Positions 12,061-24,010 of a stretch of DNA of 64,000 nucleotides are shown one piece after another. The notes beneath the pieces were generated by a model, which saw only the letters and a program-made list of their open reading frames with translations, was not told where the DNA came from and made no database searches. Source of the DNA: Cercospora beticola (taxonomy: Eukaryota; Ascomycota; Dothideomycetes; Mycosphaerellales; Mycosphaerellaceae); the NCBI RefSeq assembly GCF_033473495.1, contig NC_088942.1:992001-1056000 (forward strand), given 5' to 3'. Made by a program: the position numbers and the translations under genes. The first letter of the stretch is position 1; every line of letters starts with the position of its first letter.

Positions 12061-13687
12061 CGGTCTAGTGCGCTCTAAAGATTACGGATTTCTTCTCGGA
12101 GCTTAATATTATATTCTTTAATCTCCTTAATTTCGGCGCTTACTTACTTAACCTCCTCGCTTTGTCGCGTAATCGTGTTATATAGGTTCTAAACTAGTTA
12201 GGTTAGCATACCTAGCTTTGCTATAACAGGGTTAGCTGCTAGATCTCGTATAATCTCCTTAGTCTTATCCTCTAAGATTTAGGATATTGCCCGGGTAAAC
12301 CTTAAGCTCTTTCAATTTTCGATAACTTTAGCACTCGGCTTTACTAGTCGTGCTCGGCATAGAGCTTTATACGTAGGTGTTCCTAGTAAGCGTGTCGTCC
12401 GTAGTCCGGGAGTAACCGGAGCTATCCCGCCGCGGCTCCGCAATTGGCCACGTGGCCTAATGCGAAAACGGACCTGTCCTCTCCTCTCGCTCTAGATATC
12501 GATTCCCGCTTTAGTACTTCCCTAGCGGCCGATCCTATTAGTTAGTTGTCTGCACTTTACTCTATAGAGCAATAGAGTAGAACACTACGAGTAGTTAAGA
12601 ATTAGCTATTTCCCTTTTTATATAGCAGCGATAAGTATACTAGTACTTATTACGGCTATATTCCTATAGCTAAGCATTTGCTAGTGCCTCGTCTAATTAG
12701 GCTGTCTCGACTACGTATATATACGTTTGCTTAGTAGAGGGCAAAGCTACTTTAGGCCTTTCCTACTTACTTATACCGTTATATATCTCGACGTAAATAG
12801 AGTAGTAAGGTGTTAGCGAGTCGGATCGCATCGCGACCGAGAGACGGACGTTTCCGTCCCTAGACTTAGACGGCTCGAGGCCCGAACTATAGCGCAAAAT
12901 CTATAGCGAAACGATATTCCTACCGTTACTAGGCGTAAGCGCTAAACCCCGCGTAGCTACGGGACTAACTTAGTAGTACCGGAGCGCCTATACGTATATA
13001 GCTCTTTATAGTATAATATAAATTCGAGCTAATTATAAAGGGAAATATTATAATGCTCTCTTACTACTTAACTATAAAGTATTATTAGCTTTATAGTAAG
13101 TTACGACTTACTAATTACGGACAACTTTTCTAGGAGATATACGGAGCGTTATATAATTAGAGACGCAACGTCTTCGCTCCCTTTAACTAGTAAAATTCGG
13201 ATCCGGAGGCCGTAGGTTAGCGCTTCTAGACTATTTAATATAGCTATATAGCTTTCTAGTAGGATACGTCCCTTAGTATACTAGATCTCGATATCGAATT
13301 TTAGGGCCCGCGCTATATAATAGCTTGCTTATCTATAGCGCAAGATAAGTTACGAGTTAGAATATATACTACGGGAGCTACTAAGCTTCTACTATATAGT
13401 ATCGCGTCGATTGTCCTACTCGCCGAACTAAAGTAAGACGGTTAACCTATCCTATTATAGTCGCTAATTTATTTACCGCCGGCTTATAGGATAGACGTAC
13501 CTATTCCGAAGGGCGCGGTATAGGCTAAGTAGGATATTCTCTCTTTTTAAAATCTATTCTACTATATAGAGAAATAATCGTCCGTCTTATCTTTACTATA
13601 CTCTCCTAAATTCTACTAGTTCTTATTATAGGTATATACTAAGAGGAGGCCGGGGGTTTCTCTAAGACCTCGCTATCTAATAGCGAT
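12061..13687. other. Partly RIP-mutated stretch, no gene recognised
   Basis: Between about 11,670 and 12,860 RIP is incomplete: blocks with CA/TG such as GGCCACGTGGCC near 12,450 survive. The minus strand of 12,070-12,330 encodes a Glu/Lys-rich, possibly coiled-coil stretch of unknown origin. From 12,870 on RIP is again near complete, and nothing was identified before the dynamin relic. Confidence 0.35.
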
Positions 13688-15954
13688 ATAGCTATAAGCG
13701 TTAGTACCTAGATACTTAGTACGTCCTCTCTCGATACTCTTTAGAGCGAAGAGTCCTATAAAGTAATAGATATAGTAGACCGCTTACGCCGCGGTAGGCT
13801 AAGCGGCGAATTATAACTACCGTAGGTTATAGTATACGGTAACTAGTCTTTAGATAAGAGCTCTATACTCGAGGTAATAACTAAGATTCCCTTTCTATAT
13901 AAAGAGAATCTATATACCTAGTTCGCGATAGAGATTATCCTACGTCGTATATTAACTACGTCTATCTATATAAAAGTTATACTAGATAAGTAGCGCTCTA
14001 TAATAGAGAGGAAGAGACTAGAAGCCTTTAAGAGCTCGATCGTTAACTTTAACGAACTTCTAGCTCTTATCGACGAAGCTACTACTCTTATAGGTCTAGA
14101 CGATAATAGTTTAAACTAAGTACGTACTTTTTCTCGGGACGTCCTAAGTATTAAGATTGCCGGTCCTACCCGTCTATATCTAATATTAGTCGACCTTCCG
14201 GGACTTATCTATACGGAAAACAAGATATAGTCTAAGGAGGATATAGAGCTTATTCGTAGCCTAGTCGATAACTATATTAAGGAGAAGCGGACAATTATTA
14301 TAGTAGTAGTATCGGCGAAGAATAATTATACTAACTAGATTATTCTTAAGAAATGCCGTAACTTCGATCTATAAGGTTATCGTACCCTTAGTATAATTAT
14401 AAAGCCGGATTTCTTAGAGCCCGATTCTAATAATAAGAAATCTTAGATCGAGCTCGCCGAGAACTAAGATATTTTCTTCTAATTAAGCTAGTATATCTTA
14501 AAGAATCGCTCTAATAGGGAAGGTCCTACGAGCTTCGAGGCTCGTAATACTATAGAGAATACTTTCTTTTCGAAAGGAAATTATCGCGATCTTTCTCTAG
14601 ATATACTCGGTATTACGACTTTGCGCACCTGCTTAAGCAAATTGCTATTTAGATATCTAAAAACTAAGCTTCCTAGCCTCTAGAAGGATCTTAATAAGAA
14701 CTACTAGGAGGTATATTAGACTCTCGAGCTTATAGAGGAGAAGCGCTATACTCTCTAGGAGTAGCGACGTTTTCTCTTAACTATTATTACTAACTACTAA
14801 GATATCGTTAAAGCTAGAGTAAGTAGCTAGTACGAGTATAAATTCTTTAGTAACGTAGATCCTAAGGAAGCTATAGATTATAAGGCTAATAACCGCTACC
14901 TTCGCGCTATAGTATAGTATTTTAACCTTTAGTTCGCCCTAGCTATATATAAATATAGGTATAAGACCGAAGTCCTTACCGACGATAGTAACTCTATAGA
15001 CTCCTATAGAGACGTAGTAATCGATAACTACTACTACCGATTTGCTATAACTTAAGAATAGGTAAATTATAACGATACTATAGAGCGTATTCGTAAAGTT
15101 TTAATCCGTTCTCGTAGCTGCGAACTACCTAGTACGTTTAATCCTATACTTATTAGTAAATTGTTTTAGGAGCAATTAGCTAGCTAGTAGGCTATTACGA
15201 GCTAGTATATTAAACAGATCGCTAAAGTATGCTCTAACTTCGTTCGCGTAGCTATTAGCTTCTTAGTATCGAATAAAGTCTCTACGTAGCTCTAATTACT
15301 TACGTTAGATAGGAGAATAGAATTGCGTACGACTCGAGCTAAGGATTAGCTCGCCTAGATTTTTAACGATACGAGGTACTATTCTATTATATATAATCTA
15401 GCGTATATCTTAACTATATAGTCGACGAAGTACGAGAAGCTATTATTAAAATTTAATAATATAGCTTTAGACTCCTAGGAGCAAATCTATAACAAAACTA
15501 CTAGTACCTATAGTACCTATCTAAAACCCGAATTTATAACTACTATTATCTACGACTTTACGGAACTAGATATAGATTAGGTTTCAGCCGAAGATACTCT
15601 AGATAGTAAGCAAGCCTACTATTTAGTAACTTAGCTAGATCCGAAAGTGCTCGCGTAGTAACTAAGTTTAATATAGGAAGAAATCGAGTATTTTATCGCG
15701 GCGGTTACTAAGTAAGTTATCGAGCGTTATCTCGTCCGTAGTCTTGCCGACACTCTGTCTCCGATTATATTAGAAGATATAAGTAATACTAAGGTCGACT
15801 TCGTTACTACCGAGCCGGAGAAGATAAAGTAGTAGCGCGACTATCTTAAGGCGTAGAAGGCTATATAGAAGAAAGGCTAAGAGATTTTTAGGTCGGCAGT
15901 TAGTTTCCTTAAGTAAAGCTACTACTAACGGAGTATAATAGGTATCTATAGGTT
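13688..15954 (+). pseudogene. Dynamin-like GTPase gene, RIP-inactivated
   Basis: One plus-strand frame carries the dynamin G motifs in order. VIDIVDRLRRGRLSGELxLPxVIVYG leads into the P-loop at 13,838-13,864, now G-N-stop-S-L-D-K-S-S where GDQSSGKSS is usual. DLPG is at 14,192-14,203. The TKPD box at 14,399-14,410 now reads I-K-P-D. A middle/stalk region follows, ending in a GED-like segment (IERYLVRSLADTLSPIIL) near 15,720-15,775. Fungi have many such Mx/dynamin-like copies of unclear role besides the membrane-fission enzymes. Dozens of stops replace Gln and Trp codons. RIP acts only on duplicated DNA, so this was a multi-copy gene or the passenger of a repeat. Start and stop are approximate. 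Confidence 0.8.
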
Positions 15955-16149
15955 ATAAATATCGTACCTAGCTTTTAATAGAGGACTAGTAATATATAGT
16001 CTATTTAATCTGCCTAAAAGGTTATAATAAAGCAGTCTAATTGTTTTTGCCGTCTAAAGCGAAATATAAGCTTCGTTATAATATCGTTAGATCGATAGAG
16101 GAAAACTAGATCGTAGGTATTATCTTAGTTAATATAGGTAGCCTAGTAG

Positions 16150-17710
16150 TACTATTAATACCTTACTCTCTTTACTACCGAGAAGAGTTCGGATAGTACT
16201 ATAACTAAGTTACTAGATCCTTAGCTCCTATTAGTTATTTTAGGGCCGAGTCCTATAATAATACTATAATTAGCTTAACTAAGTATATTATCTATTTAAG
16301 TATACGGCTATTATAGCGCGTCGTATAAGTAAAGTTATAATATCGTCGTTCTAGTCTCCCTAGAGTTATAGATCGGCGTATCTAGATTAGCCTAGCTTAA
16401 GCTCCTAATAAGTTTATTAGTTCGATACTATACGTAAGCTATAAGTACTACCGATCTATACTCCGCTAGTATACTACTCTCGATACGGCTTAGCTAGCGG
16501 AGAACCGCGAGCGAATAGATATATATTAACTATAGTACTTATATAGTAACTAACTTCCTATCTAGTAGGAATATTTGCCTATAGTATATACTCTAGGTAT
16601 TACGTTAGCCTAAAATCGCTCTAGCTTTAAAGGCTCCTAGACTACTATATAGAGCTTTCTTAGCAACTAGCTAGTAGGAAGAAGCTCCCGAAAATATATA
16701 TAGAGCTATAATAATATATATTACGGGATTTTACTAGAGGGAATCCGAGCCTCTATAGTCCTCTACCTTATTCCTAGAGTACGATTACTACCCGAGCGTT
16801 CTTTTTGCTAGAACTACTATAAATTCGGCAAGTCTTATCTAAATTTTGTTCTAAAGCTATATATACTATTATTTTCTAATCGGGTATTTAATCTCTTAGT
16901 AGATAGTAGAAGAGACTATAGGGATCCTAATAATATCGAAGTTTTCGAGATAGAGACTCTTATTATAAAACATTTATAGGCTAACTCTTATAATAGCTTA
17001 CTAGCGTTAAGTATCGTTTCGATCGTAGTAGAGTACGAGAGTAGCTCGTAGATATTCTATCTCTATACCGATATCGTCCTTTTAGAGTCGGATAGAATTA
17101 TACGAGTATTTAGAGGTAGGTTCTATAAAGTAAGTTCCTAGAGTATTACTTTAATCGAGGATCTATATCTTTTTAGCTACTTCGTAAATTACTTATACCG
17201 AGGAAGCTATATCGCTAATATAGATAGATATAAGTCTAATCTCGTAATACTTATACGCCTATACTATTTAGAGAAGAGACTATAATCGAGCGAGTTTTAG
17301 TACGTAGTTCTCGAGCGATTCGTTAAAGGTTTTAAGAAGAGAATAACGCTTTCCGACTCTATAGTCTACGATATTCTCGAAATCGTAATAGAAGAGCTTA
17401 TAGAGCGCTATTAGAGTAACTCTCTTAGAGATTATATCTATTAGTATATAGCTAGACGATTAACCGCTCTCTAAAAATACGACTACTTTACGTCGCTACT
17501 CGAGTATCTAGCTTTAGCTATAGAATTATATAAGAAGATAGAGAATTCTATAGAGAATCGCCTAGAGTATTCGAAGTAAAGTCGAAAGATAGTATTTAAA
17601 CTAGAGAGCCTATACGACAAATCTCCGGTAGATCTTAGTTAAGCCGAGTTCGAGTAGGAAGCTAGTTACGAGACTTCGTCTTAGAAAGTCCTAGGTTAGT
17701 AATACTCGTT
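16150..17710 (+). pseudogene. Unidentified RIP-mutated reading frame downstream of the dynamin relic
   Basis: A single plus-strand frame stays readable if TAG/TAA are taken as former Gln or Trp codons. Segments such as DPNNIEVFEIETLIIKHL (about 16,935-16,985), ESDRIIRVFRGRFYKV (about 17,095-17,140) and LEYLALAIELYKKIENS (about 17,500-17,550) look like a soluble, helix-rich protein. I do not recognise the family. It follows the dynamin relic in the same orientation, so the two may have been duplicated together. The exact start is unknown. Confidence 0.45.
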
Positions 17711-18584
17711 CTATTAGTAGTATTTAAGTAACGAGAGTAAATACTCTTTCTAGATAGGTTAGTAACAAGCGACTATATCTTCTCTTATACGGACGGCGTC
17801 GGAGGCTACGGCTAGGACATAATTTGCGTAATTTACTCCTATTAAACCTATTATCTAGATAATGTTTAGCTACGCGACTAATTAAGATAGACCAAGCGAT
17901 AATATATATAAAAAGCGGTCGGTTTGAAATCCGCTTACCTACTAACAATTATTATATATATCTATATAACAAATCTGCAGATAGGGGTACTCTATTAAGC
18001 GGGTGCGCGCATGCTGCGTGGGGGTACTCTGCGCCATGCGAATCGTGCATATATGCTTACTTGATTTTTGTATTCTATAACTCTGACGAATAATACTCCT
18101 CTATCGGAGTGTAGAGCCGGACACGTAGTGCGATTTTTCGCGCCGGATACAATAATCCACAAAACTACGATTCCAAGATAAGTATAGGACCCTCCTCAAT
18201 CCTCGCCTAGAAAAGAAGAAACCGTACTTGTCTAATATCAAGGCCTAAAATCACACACTGTACGCCGGAAAGACTCCTGCGATCATGGGCGTAATAAACA
18301 TATATCGCCTACTACAACTCGTAGAAAGGGCGAAGTCATTGAGTTGGATCTGCGATCTGTGTGAGGGCGGCTGTTCTACTGGGCATGCTTGTTGCCAATC
18401 ACAACCGACGCTCAAGCTTATGTATTAAGATATAGAAACATACACTACGGACGGACTGCAAGAGCACTTTCCAAGCCGGCCTTGCTTTGTGAAATGATGT
18501 CAGGCACCAGCGGCAAGCTGAATGACACAATGTCTCTGCATTTCTTACGGCTCAATTGACGACTCTCAAATCTCCCCAGGTATC
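17711..18584. other. RIP boundary and intergenic DNA
   Basis: RIP fades at about 17,950. After that CA/TG dinucleotides reappear at once. GGGGTACTCT occurs twice (17,986 and 18,022). No gene is supported. The right part should contain the 3' UTR and terminator of the minus-strand RBR gene. Confidence 0.5.
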
Positions 18585-20045
18585 TTAGATGCGGTTTCTG
18601 CGGCAGTCCTCGCAAACATTAATATAGCAACCACGACATTGCAAAATATAATTTCGATGCTCAACATCGCACATCTCGCACCGGAACCGCAGATTTCCAC
18701 TCCCAAACAGACGCTGAAACCTGCCGGGGTGGTCGCACTCGTGGTTTTCTTGAAGCTCAGCATGCGCAAGACGAATGCGACGATTGCGTTCAGCTCGAGG
18801 AAGGATCACTTCGGCGTCGCGGTCGACGACCTCTTCCGCCCGCTCGATCATTCGGCCTTCGTCTGCCACAGCACAACGACAGTTCTTCCATCGTACGCCA
18901 CAGACGTAGCAGAACTCAGTCTTGCAGCGGCATCTGGTGGAAATATGGTCAGCCGAGACGTGTCAAGCGAGAACAGTTGGTGGAATCTTCTCAGTGTTCA
19001 TCAGAAGTGACACATGAGGTGCTGGAATTTAGACACGACTTTCCACTTACGTCATGTGATTGCAGCCAGTGCGCAGTTGGACAAGCATATTGCACCCCGG
19101 ACATGTTTGCCAGCCGTTCGCCAGTGCCAATCCTCTCATGTCGTGAAGGGCAGGATCTTTGGGACAGTCACTACCCTCATGATATGTGTTGTTGCAGATG
19201 CAACAGGTACAAGTACCACAGATGTTGCAGGTAGCCGATTTGGTTCCGCCATCTATCAATGCAGGTAAGATAAATTTCCCGCACTGGCGATTACTGCAAT
19301 AAACCCTGTTGATGGTGACAAACTCGACGCTCGCACTATCGAAAGCCTCTAGCTCATCTGCCGTCATGTGTCTCCTGATGAGTTCGGCATTGATAGGTTT
19401 CTTACAGCAACGTGGAGGGAATAAAGTTTCGTCATGTGTAGCGCGGATAAAAAGTGCTTTCGCACAATCTGTGCAATACAGATGATCGCATTCAAGCTGT
19501 ACCATCGCAGTACGCTGCCGTCTTTCATGACAAACATTGCAAGTAAATCCTTCCGACAGCTTGGCCAGTAGGTCGCCTTGGCGTTCGGCGAAAGTCCTTG
19601 AAGGGCCAGCGTGTTGGTCATCATCTTCAATAGTCTGGGTCAATGAATTGGCGCCGACCGTTTCGGCCAGGCGAGATGTCCACTCGCTCAGAGATGAAGG
19701 ATCACTTTCGGCGGTATGCGGTTGATACGGCGAGCCGAGGTCTGCGCTCAGTCGCAGCGCCAACTGTCTGTCCTCATGAGCCTTGAGATCCTCAGAAGTC
19801 AAAGCTGCGATAATGGCATCATCCTCGTGCACGGCGCTGCAAATACTCCTTGCCAGTTTGTGATCTTCCAGGTAGCACTTGTAGGCATGAAGCTCTTTGA
19901 TGAAGATCCGAAGCGCCAATGTGAAGTCGGGTGGATCATCAGGAAGATACTTTCCCTTGTCTTGCTCTGCGAGCAGACCATACTCTTCCATTTGCATGAT
20001 AAGAACAGCGATCTCATCGTCAAAGCAGACAACATGGGTTGCCAT
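18585..20045 (-). CDS. RBR (RING-IBR-RING) E3 ubiquitin ligase, one intron
   Basis: RBR ligases take ubiquitin from an E2 onto a catalytic Cys in RING2 and pass it to a substrate. Exon 1 is 20,045-19,051 and exon 2 is 18,933-18,585. The 117-bp intron has GTAAGT at its start and CAG at its end. The joined frame is 448 codons, 447 residues. RING1 spans residues 169-214 (C-x2-C...CDHLYCTDC...CC). The IBR is about 245-295 (VYCSNRQCGKF, CNICGTCTCCIC). RING2 starts at 315 (CPGC) with GCNHMT just before the intron, and the catalytic Cys 333 is the first full codon after it, followed by CKTEFCYVCG. The tail ends in a second Cys-rich unit (FRCEMC...CRGC..VCEDC). All metal ligands are present and no stop interrupts it, so it looks functional. 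Fungal relatives are numerous and of unknown substrate. Confidence 0.9.
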
Positions 20046-20676
20046 TGTCGGAGCTGGAGTTCAGGGAGGACGAAATGCCTTCGGATCAAGTTAAGAGGTG
20101 CAACTGCGAAGCGGCTGGTTGTGTGTAGGACAGGAAGTAGAAACACGACTTCTTTCCCTCCTACAGTAGTCACATATCTTCTTCCCGCTTTCTCCACCTT
20201 TTTGGGGCCTTGACCATGGATTCCAGGTCTGGCGGAAACATGGTTACGCATGTAACAAAAGCGATTGAAACCGGATGAAGCCAACCATCCGATTGAGCTA
20301 GGACACCTCTTCAATGACTTTGGGCGATGATCTCCGTCGCTTGAAGGACCCCATGCCATCTCCACGGAAATGGCGGTTTCTAACAAGCAACATATTCACC
20401 TAGAGATCAGTTCTCGTAGTGCTCCAGAAATACCCCATTGTTCGCACATAGAATCCATCTTGCAACTCCTGGAACATCCTGTACTCTTTCGTCCACTTGC
20501 TTCTCTGCTTCCAGGTGCTCGAGGTATAAGTCGTTGCCGCTATCTGCTTCAATGCTGCCATCAGGCAGCAGACGTCCGAAGAGCATAGGAATCTTCAAAA
20601 CGTAACATCCTTCCTAAACGATAAAGCCCTCCAGGCAGCTGTCAATCAAGGTTGCTGTGCTGGGTCCTGGGTCTGA
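20046..20676. other. Intergenic region with RBR promoter
   Basis: This stretch holds the 5' side of the RBR gene. Open frames on both strands do not resemble known proteins. The upstream part of the NACHT relic may reach into it but could not be followed past the stop at 20,674. Confidence 0.4.
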
Positions 20677-20991
20677 CCCAACAGAAGCGCACTGGTAGCG
20701 CAGGAGCTCGAGAACATTCGGCTTAGCTGCTTCGAAGCGTACCGGAACGTGACCCTGATCGTGGATGCAGTCGACGAGTGTCCTGAGAACAGCTACGGGC
20801 GGCAAAGTGTGTTCGAATGCCTGATCAGAGTATCTCAGAAGGCACAAAATGTCAATGTTTTTGCAAAAAGCCGCGAGCTCTACTCATGTTTGTTCGCGGA
20901 CGCTTCACTACAGAGCGCTATTTTCCTCCCAATGAACATTGCGAATAGTTTGGTGTCATCAGAGATTTCTGATTGCATATGCCAGTCGTGA
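20677..20991 (+). pseudogene. NACHT NTPase fragment of an NLR-like gene
   Basis: The plus strand from 20,677 encodes NVTLIVDAVDECPENSYGR, which is the Walker B region of fungal NACHT domains (IDALDEC type). It continues FECLIRVSQKAQNVNVFAKSRE, which matches the strand ending in the SRE/SRP sensor. NACHT proteins with HET or other N-terminal domains act in fungal non-self recognition. No P-loop, N-terminal effector domain or C-terminal repeats remain: the frame is closed by a stop at 20,674 and again at 20,989-20,991. It is a scrap rather than a gene. The plus-strand HET fragment at 24,950 could come from a similar gene. Confidence 0.6.
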
Positions 20992-21014
20992 TTGTGACAC
21001 TGCTGATACGCATT

Positions 21015-23093
21015 TCAACCAACCAGGGTCAGGGTAGATCCGTGCTTGTCCAGGACTGTATCCCAATAGCAATTTGTACGTTCTGCACAACACCGCGCAC
21101 ATACAACTTTCTCGAAGATGTTTGTGGGACTCTGAAAAATTCCTAGTCTTTGGAAGTAAGTGCCGCATCCAGTGACCCCATCCCCAATCTCGATCGGTTG
21201 GAGGATCAGTCCATCAACGCGTGTCATAGTCTGAAAGGCGGGAAAAAGGAAGATACTAGGCTCCTCTGCAAAACACGAATCCGAGTCAAACTCTGTCGAC
21301 AGGGTGCGTCTGTCCATACTCGAAAGCGAAACCAGAATCCCGTTGAATTTTAAGCTTGGTCGAGCGTCCATCTGTACCACACCCTCACTCGCACAGTACT
21401 TCTCGAGACTGACTGTACACGCACCAACGAAGTGGGCTAAACGTATACGAAAAGGCACCTGCTCAAGATGTGTGCTCACAAATTTGGTCTCTTGTGTGCG
21501 CGAGGCCCAAGACCAGGATGGCAGGACCGTTGTGCAAGAAGCGCCACGGTTGCAGTCTTCCTCTACGCCCCATAAGAGCTGTTCTGGCAGACAAGAACTC
21601 CATAAACCGTGCATGTATTCGTGTAAAGCTGGTGGGAAGACCTGCTCGAGACGCTCGACGATGCCGCGAAATGCAACGAGCTTATCGCTCGACCTCGTAA
21701 AGGTCTTCCTGGAGTAGTCACGCACCAGACTACACCACAATACGTGCAAATCTTGTGCACCCATTCTCTTGTTGGGCAGGTCAGGCGAAAGCTCTTTGAA
21801 CCTTAAGACAAAATTGTCTGAAAATGTGCCAGGAAAGTCTACACCTGTTGGGAATGTTGTAGAAGCACGCAGCGAACAGCATTCCCAATACTGCTGATGG
21901 CCGAAATGAACCGTCCTGGTCGACAGTAATCGTTCTTGGAATGTCCAACCTCTGGAATAAAGGACGGATTCTCGGAGCGTCTGGTCAAAGTTGTCCGGCT
22001 TCCAGCAGATGAGACTTTCACTTGCAGCGTCATCATCGGATACTCGAAGGATGCAGCCCATCACCTCTGTATTCTTGCTTGGTCTGACATCGTCCGAGTT
22101 CGAGAGTTCTCCGAGAGGGGCGAGGTTGAGCACACCTCGAGAGTATATTCGCTGCATCAATGACGCTTGCTGTAGCCAGTCGTCCTGGGAGTCTTGAATG
22201 ATGCATAACGAATCGATCCATATGTGCTCGAAGCCTAGCCGCCTGATCAGTGCAATTGCTTCCTTGAAGTGCGAAGGGAATTCATCTAGCGACAAACTCT
22301 GATATCGCTCCAAAATGGTTGCTTTGGTTGTCGCCCCAGCCTTCGTAATGTTGGACCAACGATGACTCAAAGTGACATATCTAATATCCGATTCCTGCCC
22401 AGAAATGTTGGCGTCCACAAGCTATTGCTTATCGTCAATATCAAGATAAACAAGACGAATCTTGGCACTTGTGCTGTCCTGATTCCGCTGTTGGTCGTTG
22501 CAGCTTTTGTGAAGCGAAGCGCAATTCTTGAGCCATTCGCTGATCTGCAGGGCAATACTTTCGGTGGCCATGCGGTAGCCCATAAGGTTGTGACTGTCGG
22601 CGCCGAGTTCTTGGTAACAGATGCCTGTTTTACCACCATCGATCGTGCTTGAGTCGAGCATCTACTGCAGAGGTCTAGAACCGTCCCTGCGATTGCATTT
22701 GATGCCTGGCACTAATCGCATATCGAAAGTGTTGAGATTTGCAGCACATGCCCGGATCGTCCAGCCCGGACAGTCAGGGAGGAGGTGTAGAGAAAAGACA
22801 TCTTGTCTATGCGCGAGCGGCTTTTCACACAAAGAGCCTGTTGCCACTCGGAACGTGATACAAGCAAGGACTGTGCGACAAAATTGGCATCCATTCTTTT
22901 CGCATTGTACAAGTTTCCTGAGTTGAAAAGTTTGGAGTAAAGTACCATGACATACGTCAAAGCGGGCACGGTCGAGACGCTCGACAAACGTTCCGCCATA
23001 GAGCCACACGTGACACTGGCGGCAGAGCATGGTTGCAGGATCGATAACGCACGGCCCAGATCCGTGGCCCATCACCGACTTGCGATTCGTCAT
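21015..23093 (-). pseudogene. HET-domain protein, broken by two nonsense codons
   Basis: The minus strand carries one continuous frame from a Met at 23,093 to the stop at 21,015, interrupted only by TAG at 22,662-22,664 and TAG at 22,422-22,424. The N-terminal part is Cys-rich (LCRQCHVW, CEKNGCQFC), as in many HET proteins. The HET domain follows: YVTLSHRWS near 22,380, IWIDSLCIIQDSQDDW near 22,215 and LYSRGWTFQERLLSTR near 21,945. A long variable C-terminus includes LPSWSWAS, a common HET-protein motif. Both stops sit where Gln or Trp would fit, and no splice signals remove them cleanly. If translation began downstream, no Met precedes the HET domain. It is most likely a recent pseudogene; a strain with an intact allele is possible. 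Confidence 0.8.
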
Positions 23094-23218
23094 CCCAGAG
23101 TTCTCTTGGAGGACGGTGGACCGATACAAGGCAATCGATTACCTCTATACGTTGTGTCGCGGCGTATCTATTACAGAGCGCTGCCAACACACACAAAAAT
23201 GTGTATTACACAGAGTGA

Positions 23219-24010
23219 TCACCAAGGCTGGTCATTGGCCCAGGCTTCACCGGTTTGGCTGTCAGATTGCTGGGGCGCAACAATCGCAAAACTTGCCTCA
23301 GCAATTCCGTATCGCTCCATGTGCACAACACGGCGAGAATTTAGCGAGGCAATTCTTGACATGATGCGGCGTAATTTGACCAACAGGTATGCTTGAAGTG
23401 CGTGTGGAAGATGGTTTAACAGTTCAAGACGACTTGTTTCATGCCGAGCAAGTAGCAGGGCAGAAGGACCGCCCCCGCACCGCAAGCACGGAATGTGGAC
23501 AAGAACCCGCACGGCGCCATGCCGCAGACACCTGCAACTGAACTTCATCAGCTTCATGGCATTATCTCGGTACTCAATGGGCCAAATCACGCCTTCCGGC
23601 CATGGCTCCGCCATCGCAGCATGCGCGGTGGGCGACGTTTCTGACGACTGACCGGGCGTACTGTCACAGAGCCTTCACGGATGGGTACGTTGCACTTCCC
23701 ACCCAGCGCCGGCCGCTCCTTTCATAGAGGGCCTCAGCAATGTCGCATGCCTAGAGTGATCTTCACGATGACCGCATCAGAGCCGCGTTGCCGCTGGACT
23801 GTCCACGTAGGTCTTGAGCGAATTCCACCATGATCCTGCTCTGCCCCAGGATCTGCGCATGTTCGAACAATCTGATGGTCCCCGTGACTAGCTTGTACAT
23901 GTTCAGGATGACACGGAGGTTGGTGCGGCCAGGAAGTCGGACAAGGTGTTCCCTTCGCATGTCGCGTTACCGCCGGCCCGTCAGCCGCACGTGTCGCACA
24001 ATTCACAAGC
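23219..24010 (-). pseudogene. Unrecognised gene relic
   Basis: The minus strand has a 131-codon open frame (23,614-23,219) beginning MAEPWPEGVIWPIEYRDNA. Upstream, in another frame, 23,960-23,763 reads LPGRTNLRVILNMYKLVTG...SRIMVEFAQDLRGQSS. Both look like protein-coding sequence, but I recognise no family, and they are not joined by a convincing intron. They may be two pieces of one frameshifted gene or unrelated chance frames. Confidence 0.3.

Noticed and set aside
12070..12330. Minus-strand coiled-coil coding stretch
   Set aside because: Too short, overlaps the plus-strand DUF3435 tail at one end, and no transposon family could be assigned.
17724..17948. Minus-strand 74-codon open frame
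   Set aside because: It lies at the fading edge of a RIP block, is rich in Arg/Leu/Ser by composition and opposes readable plus-strand relics; chance frame.
19047..20386. Overlapping frames on both strands around the RBR gene
   Set aside because: They are shadows of the RBR exons or fall in its upstream region; no motifs.
22422..22470. A 47-bp intron removing the stop at 22,422-22,424 of the HET gene
   Set aside because: The possible donor GTGCCA is poor and excision would remove residues that fit the family; the second stop at 22,662 remains unexplained.
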